Source: Cryobacterium arcticum (GTDB lineage: Bacteria; Actinomycetota; Actinomycetes; Actinomycetales; Microbacteriaceae). From it: a stretch of DNA of 64,000 nucleotides. Numbering within the stretch: the stretch's first letter is position 1; the number at the start of each line of letters is the position of its first letter. The notes beneath the pieces were generated by a model. The model made no database searches. It saw nothing but the letters and a program-made list of their open reading frames with translations, and was not told the origin of the DNA. The DNA is taken from the NCBI RefSeq assembly GCF_001679725.1, contig NZ_CP016282.1, forward strand, positions 4,092,001-4,156,000, in the 5' to 3' direction. Positions 17,133-24,383 of the stretch are shown here, piece after piece. Position numbers and translations under genes: made by a program.

Positions 17133-18110
17133 TCAGCGCCGGATGCCGGGCACCAACCGGGGCACCAGTCGCACCAGGATCACCATGCCCAGCAGCTCGA
17201 CGAGGGTCTGGGTCACCACGGCCAGCGGGACGAGCTGCAGCGAGGCCGGCAACGCGAGAGCCAGCGGCAGCACGACCAGCGAGTTGCGGGTGGCACCGCT
17301 GAACACCAGGGCGCGGGCCGCCGGGGCGTCGAGGCGCCAGACCCGGGCCGCGAGGACCCCGACCGCCACCATGACGGTCAGGAAGGCCAGGTAGACCGGC
17401 ACGAGTCCCACCAAGGCTGCCGCCTGGGCACCCACGGCGGAGACCTGCGAGCCGACGACCACCGCGAGGGTGAGCATCATCAGCGGCACCATGAGCGCGC
17501 TCATGACTGACTCCGTAGCGTGCGCGGCGCCGGCGGTGCGCGGCATCCGGGAGCCCGTCTGCAGCAACCCGGCGGCGGCCAGGGGCAGCACGATGAACAG
17601 CAGGAACGCCCGGGCGAACGGGCCCACCTCGATCACCCCGGTGGCCGCCGGACCGGCGAAGAGCAGCAGGTAGACCGGCAGCAGCAGGATCTGCAGCAGC
17701 ATCAGCAGGGGGGTCGCGGCGAGCAGCCGGTCACGGGCTCCCCCGGCGAGGCCGGTGAACACGATCACGTAGTCCACGCACGGGGTGAGGAGCACGAGCA
17801 GCGCACCGAGAAGCAGGGCACGGTCGCCGGCGATGACCCGGGTCAGAGCGAAGGCCACCACCGGCACGATCGCGAAGTTCAGTACGAGTACGGCGCCGAG
17901 AAAGCGGATGTCGCGCACGGACCGGCGCACGTCCGCGAGGGGAACGCCCAGGAAGGTGGCGAACAGCAGCAGGCCGAGTGCCGGGGTGATCAGGGCGGTG
18001 AACACCGGCGCGATGGCCGGAACCAGCCACCCGGCGAGCGCCCCGGCGGCGATGGCGGCCAGGTACAGCGCCACCTGCCGGCGCTCCAGCCGCTGTCCGA
18101 TCCCCGTCAT
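17133..18110 (-). CDS. ACR3/BASS-family transporter (arsenic resistance or bile-acid:Na+ symporter type)
   Basis: Inner-membrane carrier, 325 residues, about ten hydrophobic helices. It shares ACR3 features: a cysteine in helix 4 (LLTPCVDYVIVFTGLA, Cys111) and the conserved ARALVFSGATRNSLVVLPLAL segment. ACR3 proteins export arsenite, while BASS relatives take up organic anions. No arsR or arsC is nearby, so arsenite export is uncertain. The last codons abut the 16-bp minisatellite. The start region contains RLERRQVALYL, a basic cytoplasmic cap. Its promoter region holds the repeat cluster at 18185-18294. Confidence 0.82.
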   Translation of the reverse strand: MTGIGQRLERRQVALYLAAIAAGALAGWLVPAIAPVFTALITPALGLLLFATFLGVPLADVRRSVRDIRFLGAVLVLNFAIVPVVAFALTRVIAGDRALLLGALLVLLTPCVDYVIVFTGLAGGARDRLLAATPLLMLLQILLLPVYLLLFAGPAATGVIEVGPFARAFLLFIVLPLAAAGLLQTGSRMPRTAGAAHATESVMSALMVPLMMLTLAVVVGSQVSAVGAQAAALVGLVPVYLAFLTVMVAVGVLAARVWRLDAPAARALVFSGATRNSLVVLPLALALPASLQLVPLAVVTQTLVELLGMVILVRLVPRLVPGIRR

Positions 18111-18184
18111 CGTCCCACCTTAGGGGCGCACGGAGGCCGCCCGTCGAGCCTGGCGCGCGCCGTCGATCGAACCCGTCGCGCAAC

Positions 18185-18294
18185 GTCTGTCGAGCTTGTC
18201 GGACGTTGGTCGAGCTTGTCGGACGCTGGTCGAGCTTGTCGAGACCCGGTGCGCGGGTCTCGAGACACGTCACGAGGTCTCGACAGGCTCGACC
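18185..18294. repeat. Intergenic GTCGAGCTTGTCG repeat cluster with long hairpin
   Basis: Three 20-bp tandem units share GTCGAGCTTGTCG (18185-18204, 18205-18224 and 18225-18244). The last extends to GGTCGAGCTTGTCGAGACC (18228-18246), which pairs at 18 of 19 positions with GGTCTCGACAGGCTCGACC (18276-18294). The cluster lies between the Asp23-type gene and the ACR3-like gene, both on the minus strand. It could end the sigma operon transcript. It looks like a dispersed element; similar sequences are familiar from other high-GC actinobacteria (recollection, not searched). Confidence 0.75.
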
Positions 18295-18330
18295 GACGAC
18301 GGGGGCGCGACACGCACGCACGTCACGAGG

Positions 18331-18924
18331 TCAGCTCCCGGGCTCCTCCCGCTTGGCGTTTCGCCGCAGGTGCACATCCGTGATCGTCACGTTCACGGCC
18401 GCGATGTTCAGCTCGGTGTGGTGCAACAGCGACGTCGCGATGGCGTCGCGCAGCCGCTGCGCGGTCTGCGGCATCCGCTCGCCCCAGAACACGCTCGCCT
18501 CGACGTTGACGGTGACCGGGCTGCCCGGGGTGGCCACATCGCCCTCGAGGCGGCACTTGCCGATAAAGGTGCCGGCAACACCGTCGCCGGCCGTGCGGAT
18601 CAGGCCTCTGACGGCGCCTTCGGTGAGGCTGAGGCTGGCCTTCGGTGACGGGTGCGACACCGGGATGGACCGCCCGGCGCGCGCTTCCCGGTGGATGTTG
18701 TTGAGGATTCCAGTCACCCAGCTGTCGTCCCTGGCCGGTTCGGCCGAGACGTCTTCGGCGAGGATGTTGCCGGCGAGGGCGCGGAAGCGGCTGAGTGCGT
18801 CGTAGGCGATCCGGTGCTCCGGGGCCTCGCCGAGGAACTCGTCCGGCGGGGTCTCCCCGCGGTCGAGATAGTCGCTGAGGTGGGCGATGAGGTCGCGGCT
18901 CGCGTCGTCGTGAGGGAGTGTCAT
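18331..18924 (-). CDS. Asp23/Gls24-domain protein with helical N-terminal extension, coupled to ECF sigma factor
   Basis: 197 residues. The C-terminal part (about 95-185) is an Asp23-like domain that ends in VNVTITDVHL, identical to the end of the Asp23 protein encoded at 19702. The N-terminal 85 residues are acidic and helical (LIAHLSDYLDRG, IAYDALSRFRALAGNILAED, WVTGILNNIHREARAG). They resemble the sigma-binding part of an anti-sigma factor, though with no zinc-binding HxxxCxxC. ATG 18924 overlaps the sigma stop as ATGA and has GGAGGA 7 bases upstream. Sigma/anti-sigma pairs are usually coupled in this way, so I infer an anti-sigma or sigma-modulating role. Confidence 0.75.
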   Translation of the reverse strand: MTLPHDDASRDLIAHLSDYLDRGETPPDEFLGEAPEHRIAYDALSRFRALAGNILAEDVSAEPARDDSWVTGILNNIHREARAGRSIPVSHPSPKASLSLTEGAVRGLIRTAGDGVAGTFIGKCRLEGDVATPGSPVTVNVEASVFWGERMPQTAQRLRDAIATSLLHHTELNIAAVNVTITDVHLRRNAKREEPGS

Positions 18925-19493
18925 CGCCATTCCTCCATCTCTTGCATGAGCTTCTGCCTGGCCCGGGCGAGGAGTCCCCGCACCGTAGAGGGCGGCACGT
19001 CGAGTTCCTCGGCGATCTCGGCGTAACTGTGCCCGCCGATCTCCCGCAACGTCCAACATTCGCGCTGCGATTCGCTCAGAGTACCGAGTGCACGTGTGAG
19101 TCGCTCCCTTTGTGACGCAGCTTCGGCCTGATGGTGAGGAGATTCTGATTCTGGCGCAGCCACGTCCCAGTCCGCCAGGGGCTGATCCTGGCGCCGTGCA
19201 CGGATGCGGTCGATCGCCTTGCGGCTGGTGATCCGCATGAGCCAGGCCTTCGTCGCCGCGGGGTCCTGCAGCTCGGGCAGGCGCTCCCACGCTGTGATGA
19301 AGGTTTCCTGCACCACGTCGTCGGAATCGCTGGTCGAACCCAAAATACGGGTCGCGTAGGCGCGCATCAACGGCCCGTGCCGTCGCACGATCACCTCGAA
19401 CGCTCGCACGTCACCGTCGGCTGCACGTGCGGCGAGGATCGCGTCGGTGGCGTCGCTGAGTGGCGACCGCTCATCTGACCCCGTGGTTGTCAC
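18921..19493 (-). CDS. RNA polymerase ECF-type sigma-70 factor
   Basis: 190 residues. The sigma-2 domain (about 20-95) has the AFEVIVRRHGPLMRAYATRIL and DVVQETFITAWERL signatures. The sigma-4 domain (about 130-185) has LTRALGTLSESQRECWTLR and a helix-turn-helix at YAEIAEELDVPPSTVRGLLARAR. There is no sigma-3, as in the ECF group. The GTG at 19493 has an AGAGAGG-rich upstream region. It is translationally coupled to an Asp23-domain protein and diverges from an Asp23/AmaP/CsbD operon, its probable regulon, suggesting control of the envelope or osmotic stress response. Confidence 0.92.
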   Translation of the reverse strand: MTTTGSDERSPLSDATDAILAARAADGDVRAFEVIVRRHGPLMRAYATRILGSTSDSDDVVQETFITAWERLPELQDPAATKAWLMRITSRKAIDRIRARRQDQPLADWDVAAPESESPHHQAEAASQRERLTRALGTLSESQRECWTLREIGGHSYAEIAEELDVPPSTVRGLLARARQKLMQEMEEWR

Positions 19494-19701
19494 CGGAGAC
19501 CTCTCTCTACTCAAGCCCGCTCTCGTGGCAAATACTCGATGTTCGTGACGAACAGTCCGCGAGATGCGTCTGAACAGTATCAATGAGTTTCGGAGAGAAA
19601 AAATCACCCGCCGGTACCGCTGCGTGCAGCATAGTGGCTAACTGGGCATCCCACACGGCCTCACTGCCTCTCTCCGAACTACCGACACAGGAGCACGACT
19701 C
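19494..19701. promoter_or_regulatory. Divergent promoter region of sigma and Asp23 operons, with 15-bp palindrome
   Basis: This 208-bp gap must hold promoters in both directions. It contains the perfect inverted repeat TGTTCGTGACGAACA (19540-19554), 47 bases upstream of the sigma start. It also has an A-rich run (AGAGAAAAAAT) near 19600. I cannot assign a confident -35/-10 pair for an ECF sigma factor. The palindrome is a candidate regulator site. Confidence 0.45.
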
Positions 19702-20169
19702 ATGACGAACCTCACCCCGGACAGCACCGTCCCCGGCTCCACCCCGGTCCTTCCCGACGGCGCCAGCGCTCCCGCCACCACTCCGGGCGGCGAGTCGCGT
19801 GGCAAGACCGTGATCAACGACGCCGTCGTCGCCAAGATCGCCGGACTCGCCCTGCGCGATGTGGCCGGGCTGTACGCGCTCGGCGGCGGCGCCGCACGCG
19901 CGCTCGGCGCCATCCGTGACGCTTTCAAGAGCACCGATCACACGCAGGGCGTCAGCGTGGAGGTGGGTGAGGGCGAGGTCGCCGTCGACGTCACCCTCGT
20001 CGCCGCGTACCCCGTGTCGCTGCAGCAGGTGGCCGAGGACGCCCGCACCGCCATCATAGAAGCGATCGAGGGCCTCGTGGGCCTGCACGTCACCGAGGTG
20101 AACGTCACCATCACCGACGTCCACCTGCCCGAGGAGACCGACGAAGCCGGCGAGGCCGACGCCCTGTGA
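19702..20169 (+). CDS. Asp23/Gls24 family envelope stress response protein
   Basis: 155 residues. A disordered Pro/Thr-rich N-terminus of about 30 residues leads into the Asp23 domain (about 34-145). It begins GKTVINDAVVAKIAGLALRDVAGLYALGGG and ends LHVTEVNVTITDVHLPEE, both family signatures. Asp23 proteins form assemblies at the membrane, anchored by AmaP in Staphylococcus. It is the first gene of a five-gene operon that includes an AmaP-like protein. Its stop overlaps the next start as GTGA. Confidence 0.9.
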   Translation: MTNLTPDSTVPGSTPVLPDGASAPATTPGGESRGKTVINDAVVAKIAGLALRDVAGLYALGGGAARALGAIRDAFKSTDHTQGVSVEVGEGEVAVDVTLVAAYPVSLQQVAEDARTAIIEAIEGLVGLHVTEVNVTITDVHLPEETDEAGEADAL

Positions 20170-20537
20170 CCGCAGCCACGGTGATCCAGCACCGACGCGG
20201 AAGCACCCGCATCACGACCCGTGCCATGACCCGGGTGGTCTCGGCGGTGGCGGCAGATGCCCTCGGCGTGCGACCCAGCCAGGTCTCCGTGCGTCTGGCC
20301 GACGCCGACGGCGGGCTCGACCTCACGGTGCGCGCCCCGATCCGGGTCGTCCCCCTTCACGACTCCCCCCTCGACACCGCGGCGGAGACTCCTGCAGACG
20401 GCACCATCCTCGACCGCACCGACCGGGCCCAGCGCCGGATCCGGGGCACCGTGGCCGACCTCACCGGGGCCCAGATCGCCGGGGTGGTCGTGCGGCTGAC
20501 CGGCGCACGCATCCGCCGCCCCGACCGGGTCGACTGA
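20166..20537 (+). CDS. Small Asp23-like protein of the envelope-stress operon
   Basis: 123 residues from a GTG that overlaps the Asp23 stop (GTGA). The sequence keeps parts of the Asp23 pattern: a helix RITTRAMTRVVSAVAADALGV, a short strand block VSVRLADADGGLDLTVRAPI, and a C-terminal helix/strand DLTGAQIAGVVVRLTGARI that mirrors the end of Asp23 domains. The middle is an acidic loop. I infer a divergent Asp23-fold partner that could co-assemble with the first gene product. No function is known to me. Confidence 0.65.
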   Translation: MTAATVIQHRRGSTRITTRAMTRVVSAVAADALGVRPSQVSVRLADADGGLDLTVRAPIRVVPLHDSPLDTAAETPADGTILDRTDRAQRRIRGTVADLTGAQIAGVVVRLTGARIRRPDRVD

Positions 20538-20574
20538 CCCGCCCACCACAGCTCCACCAAACGATCGGCACACC

Positions 20575-21237
20575 ATGAACGGCAGCAGCACCACATCGGC
20601 TCCGGGCACCCTGCCCCGGCGCCTGGCCGTCACGGTGCCGCATTTGCGCCCCGTGAACCGGGCGCACCGGTCGACCTACAAGCGGCTGCTGCGACGCGAG
20701 ACACACTCACCGCGCACGGTGGCCGCCGTCTCGGTGGCCTCGGTGATCATCGCCGGATGCCTGTACGGCGGAACCGAGCTGGTGCTCGAGTTGCTCGACC
20801 GGCCGGCTCTGCTCGTCGCGCCCACCGACGCCGTGGCCTACGTGAGCCAGGTCAACCGGTTGGCGCCGGCCATCCTGCTCACGGCGGGCATCCTCGCCGG
20901 TCTTGCCGGCATCGCGCTCGTTCTGGTGGCCCTGCTGCCCGGCCGCCGGGCCCGGCACGAGGTTGACTCCGACCGCGCGGCCGTCGTGGTGGACGACGAT
21001 GTGATCGCGGCGTCGCTGGAGCGTCGGGCATCCGTCGCGGCCCATGTCGCCCCGAACAATGTGGACGTCACGGTGTCCCGGCGGAGCGCCACAGTGCGTC
21101 TCACCCCCGAATCCGGGGTGCTGCCCAACCGGTTCACCGCGGAGAAGGCCATCGCCGAGGCGATCGCCTACGACGCGTTGCGACCGGCCATCGATCCCAC
21201 CGTGGTGATCACCCCGACCGGACGGGTGGACGCATGA
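20575..21237 (+). CDS. DUF6286-type membrane protein of the Asp23 operon
   Basis: 220 residues. A basic cytoplasmic N-terminus (about 1-47) is followed by a hydrophobic helix (TVAAVSVASVIIAGCLYGG) and a second (ILLTAGILAGLAGIALVLVALL, about 99-120). A C-terminal cytoplasmic domain of about 95 residues includes VDVTVSRRSATVRLTPESG. The two-helix plus soluble tail layout is that of AmaP, so this is probably a second membrane anchor. It overlaps the next gene by ATGA. The family assignment is from memory of actinobacterial Asp23 loci. Confidence 0.7.
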   Translation: MNGSSTTSAPGTLPRRLAVTVPHLRPVNRAHRSTYKRLLRRETHSPRTVAAVSVASVIIAGCLYGGTELVLELLDRPALLVAPTDAVAYVSQVNRLAPAILLTAGILAGLAGIALVLVALLPGRRARHEVDSDRAAVVVDDDVIAASLERRASVAAHVAPNNVDVTVSRRSATVRLTPESGVLPNRFTAEKAIAEAIAYDALRPAIDPTVVITPTGRVDA

Positions 21238-21923
21238 ATGGCACGAACCGCCTTCTCAACCGAGCCTTCGTCCTGATGGTCGGTTTGCTGGCCGTGGTGC
21301 TTGGCGCCGCCGCTGTGGCCCTGGTCGCCGTGCCCGACTTCATGCGGGCCTGGGCGCGCACCGCCCCCGACGTCACCGCCGGGCTCACCGATCTCCTCGC
21401 CGGCACGGCCATCGGCGGCACCGGGCGCAGTTGGGTGCCGATCGCGGCGCTTCTCGTCGCGGCGCTTGTCATCGCGGCGCTGGTCGTCTTCATCGCGCGC
21501 CAGGGCCGCGGCCACACCGAGCGGCTGATCGAGGCCGAACCGACCGCGGACGGAGCCACCATCGTGGACGCCGCAGTGGCCGAGGAGATGCTCGCCGCCG
21601 CCCTGCAGGACCGCCCGGAGTTCGTGGCAGTGACCGTCTCGACCTATCCGGTGCACGGCTCGCCCGTGCTCAAGGTGTCGGCCACCGTGCGACGCGGAGT
21701 CTCACCGCGGGATGCGATCACGGTGATCGAGACCGCCGTGCACGGACTCGACGCTGTCCTCGGCGCCGAGGTCCCGGTGCTGGTTCGGCTCGGCGGTGGC
21801 TTGCAGAGCCGGCTCACAGGCCGCGCCCGGCTCCGGCCCAGCGGCACGGCCCGGCCGGCGCCCGGCCCCCAGACCCATCCGACCCCCCAGAACCACCCCC
21901 TAGAGAAAGAGAGAACACGATGA
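21234..21923 (+). CDS. AmaP-like alkaline shock response membrane anchor
   Basis: 229 residues. Two transmembrane helices (about 10-32 and 62-84) flank an external loop; a cytoplasmic tail follows. The first helix pattern NRAFVLMVGLLAVVLGAAAVALVA matches AmaP-like proteins, which in Firmicutes tether Asp23 to the membrane. The tail domain has strands such as FVAVTVSTYPV and LKVSATVRRG, then a Pro/Arg-rich end (about 195-229). It is coupled by ATGA to the genes on both sides, so all are made in fixed proportion. Confidence 0.75.
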   Translation: MNGTNRLLNRAFVLMVGLLAVVLGAAAVALVAVPDFMRAWARTAPDVTAGLTDLLAGTAIGGTGRSWVPIAALLVAALVIAALVVFIARQGRGHTERLIEAEPTADGATIVDAAVAEEMLAAALQDRPEFVAVTVSTYPVHGSPVLKVSATVRRGVSPRDAITVIETAVHGLDAVLGAEVPVLVRLGGGLQSRLTGRARLRPSGTARPAPGPQTHPTPQNHPLEKERTR

Positions 21924-22093
21924 GTGGATCAGACAAGATCGAGAACGCCGCCCAGGACCTCGCCGGTAAGGCGAAGGAAGCCTTCGGCAAGGCCACCAAC
22001 GACGACTCGAAGGTCGCCGAGGGCAAGTCCGACCAGACTCAGGCCGACCTCAAGAAGGCCGGCGAGAACGTCAAGGACGCGTTCAAGAAGTAA
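21920..22093 (+). CDS. CsbD-family stress protein
   Basis: 57 residues, strongly hydrophilic and helical. It shows the CsbD pattern DKIENAAQDLAGKAKEAFGKAT and ends in LKKAGENVKDAFKK. CsbD of Bacillus is a general-stress protein of unknown mechanism. The ATG at 21920 overlaps the previous stop (ATGA), and a purine-rich AGAGAAAGAGAGAA precedes it. It is the last gene of the Asp23 operon, which supports stress control by the divergent ECF sigma factor. Confidence 0.9.
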   Translation: MSGSDKIENAAQDLAGKAKEAFGKATNDDSKVAEGKSDQTQADLKKAGENVKDAFKK

Positions 22094-22102
22094 CCCGACA
22101 GG

Positions 22103-23467
22103 TCACCCGGCCGGCGCTGCCTGATCCGCGGCGCCGGCCGGGCAGACCGCCGCGGCACGCACATCCGTCTCGGCCTCCCGCGCCGTCCAGGGCAGCGTCA
22201 CCGCGGTCGTCGTGCCGCCAGCCTGCGGCCCCTCGGCCTGGGCATCGGCGGCGAGCACGGCCAGCCACCGGGCCAGGGCCAGGATGAACTCCTCCCCGCC
22301 GCTGGAATTGTTGACCGAAACCACCACCACCAGCCCGCTCACCGGATCGGTGAGCGTGGCCGACAGGAAACCGGGAATCATTCCGGCCCCGCCCCGCAGC
22401 GGACCAACCTGCTCCGCCCCCAGCCCTTGGCGGCGCCACCTGGACGCGCCATCCTCCGCCACGGTCTTCCACTGCTCCCCGACCGTGTCCGGCTCGAGCA
22501 GACTCCCCGTGGCCAGCGCCACTGACCAGGTCCTGAGGTCCTCGAGGGTGGAGACCACCCCACCGGCCACCCCGGTCATCGACGGCGACAGCTGCGTCAC
22601 GTCCTGCATCGTGGTGCAGTCCGGCGAGCCGCCCGGACCGGCCGCCGCGGCCCATCCGTGCGGGTGGTCGAGCGCCGGCTCGAGCTCGCCCGGCCCGGGG
22701 TACGCCGTGGTGTCGAGTCCCAACGGGTCGAAGATATAGCGCCGGTAGAGGTCCGCCCACTGCTCACCCGTGGCCGCCTGCAGGGCCTGACCGAGCAGCT
22801 GGATGCCCACATCGGATCGGTTCCAGTCCCGGCCGGGCTGACCGGCCCGCACAGAGCCCATTCCCCCCGAAATCAGCTCCATCGGTGCCCACTGCCGGGT
22901 CGGGTTCGCGATGAATTGCGGGTCGAGGGCGGGTTGGCCGAGCCCGGAGGTGTGCTGGCACAGTTGCCGCAGCGTGATGCCGTCCAACCCCGGCGGGCGG
23001 GTCAGGTAGGTGGAGACCGGATCGTCCAGGCCCACCCGGCCCTCGTCGACGAGGCGGAGCAGAACCGTGCAGGTCATGGCGGCGGTCAGGGTGCCGATCC
23101 GGAACTGCATGCCGGCGTTCACCGCGGCGCCCCCGGTCGGTCGGCCGGTGCCGGCCTCGAGCTGCGTGCCGATCCGGCCCGGGCTGGCCAGCCAACGCCC
23201 CACTCCCGGCAGCCAGACGCCGGCGATGGCCCCGGATGCGCCGGCCAGCCGCAGGCCCTCGGCCAGCGCCTCATCGAGGGAGGCGGTCGTGGCCGGCGCC
23301 AGGGTCCCTGATGCCTGCTCGGGCCCGATCGGAATCGGGCTCCGGGCGTCGGCGCATCCGTTGAGGGCAAGCGCCAGACTCGCCAGGCCCAGAGCCGCTG
23401 CCGTTCTCCACCGGCGCCGCGCCCGTGCGTGCGTTCGCGCGTGGGGAGGTGTCGGCAGGGGGCCCAT
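22103..23467 (-). CDS. Beta-lactamase-family lipoprotein with degenerate active site
   Basis: 454 residues. The signal peptide ends in a lipobox (LALNGCAD), so it is an exported, lipid-anchored protein. The fold is that of the class C beta-lactamase/D-Ala-D-Ala carboxypeptidase-like serine hydrolases: LVDEGRVGLDDPVSTYL, QHTSGL and PLGLDTTAYPG are family landmarks. The catalytic SxxK, expected as FRIGSxTK, reads FRIGTLTA here, losing both the nucleophilic Ser and the Lys. The YxN element is also altered (WNRSDVG). It is probably catalytically inactive, perhaps a peptidoglycan-binding or regulatory protein. It is divergent from a DUF4232 lipoprotein. Confidence 0.83.
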   Translation of the reverse strand: MGPLPTPPHARTHARARRRWRTAAALGLASLALALNGCADARSPIPIGPEQASGTLAPATTASLDEALAEGLRLAGASGAIAGVWLPGVGRWLASPGRIGTQLEAGTGRPTGGAAVNAGMQFRIGTLTAAMTCTVLLRLVDEGRVGLDDPVSTYLTRPPGLDGITLRQLCQHTSGLGQPALDPQFIANPTRQWAPMELISGGMGSVRAGQPGRDWNRSDVGIQLLGQALQAATGEQWADLYRRYIFDPLGLDTTAYPGPGELEPALDHPHGWAAAAGPGGSPDCTTMQDVTQLSPSMTGVAGGVVSTLEDLRTWSVALATGSLLEPDTVGEQWKTVAEDGASRWRRQGLGAEQVGPLRGGAGMIPGFLSATLTDPVSGLVVVVSVNNSSGGEEFILALARWLAVLAADAQAEGPQAGGTTTAVTLPWTAREAETDVRAAAVCPAGAADQAAPAG

Positions 23468-23566
23468 GCCGGGCAGTGTACCCAGAGTGCTGCCGACCGT
23501 GGCCGGGCGCATCCTTGGGTCGTCGCCGCCCTGCTGCCGCGCTCGGGGCGGTGCAATACTGTGCAC

Positions 23567-24286
23567 ATGATCCACTCCTGGCAGGGTCGCCCGCACCGCT
23601 CGGCGACGTCTCGGCTGTGCGGCACACTTCTGGTCCTGGCCGCCGGCACGCTCACCCTGTCCGCCTGCGGGGTGCCGCTCATCCCGACCCTCGAGCCCTC
23701 CGCCACACCGTCGACGAGGAGCTCCGCCACGCCCACGGCGACTCCCACCACCGGTCCGTCCACAGCGCCGTCAACGGGCCCTTCCTCCGGTCCCGGCCCA
23801 CAGCCCCCGCAGACGACCGCTCCCCAACCGCCCAGCTCGCCCCGGCCTCCGAAGCCGGCCGCCTGCACCACCGACCAACTCACCTTCGGCCTGCAGAGCC
23901 GCCCGTTCGACAGCGGCATGAGCAGCTTCTTCTGGGATCTGAGCGTCACCAACGCCGGTACGCAACCGTGCACGGTGAACGGGTACCCCACGGTGCTGCT
24001 GGTCTCGTCCGGACAGCCCGTCGGGGCCGCTTCCGGATTGGAGCCTCGGGCACAGCCGTCGCTTGTGCGACTGGACCCGGGCCAGTCGGCCTTCAGTCTC
24101 CTGCACCTCACCCAGGCCGGTGCCCACGTTTGCCCGATCGTGCCCGTCACCGAGCTGGCCGTGACCCCGCCCAACAACGACCAGTCCACGCGGGTCGCCA
24201 CCCCCAGCCCCATTGACGGCTGCAACGACGCCACCACCCAGCTCGTGAGCACCGGAGCCTTCGCCCCCACCCCTGTAGCCTTCTAG
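23567..24286 (+). CDS. DUF4232-domain lipoprotein
   Basis: 239 residues. A signal peptide ends in the lipobox LTLSACGV. A long Ser/Thr/Pro-rich linker (about 45-98) would span the cell wall. The C-terminal domain (about 100-235) shows the DUF4232 pattern: CTTDQLTFGL, FFWDLSVTNAGTQPCTVNGYPTV and VTELAVTPPNN. Four cysteines could form two disulphides. Function is unknown; the domain is common on actinobacterial surfaces. ATG 23567 may be preceded by an in-frame GTG at 23561. It lies 99 bp from the divergent degenerate beta-lactamase gene. Confidence 0.82.
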   Translation: MIHSWQGRPHRSATSRLCGTLLVLAAGTLTLSACGVPLIPTLEPSATPSTRSSATPTATPTTGPSTAPSTGPSSGPGPQPPQTTAPQPPSSPRPPKPAACTTDQLTFGLQSRPFDSGMSSFFWDLSVTNAGTQPCTVNGYPTVLLVSSGQPVGAASGLEPRAQPSLVRLDPGQSAFSLLHLTQAGAHVCPIVPVTELAVTPPNNDQSTRVATPSPIDGCNDATTQLVSTGAFAPTPVAF

Positions 24287-24383
24287 CCCGCCCTAACCCT
24301 CCCGCGAACGGTGACTCAAGCACCGAGAATGCCCCGAATCCGGGATTTCTCACAGTCGCGGCTAACAGAGGAGGGTGGAGGGG

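Noticed and set aside
19540..19554. TGTTCGTGACGAACA as an SOS (LexA) box
   Set aside because: The actinobacterial SOS box has CGAAC first and GTTCG second with 4 bases between. Here the halves are in reverse order with a 3-base spacer.
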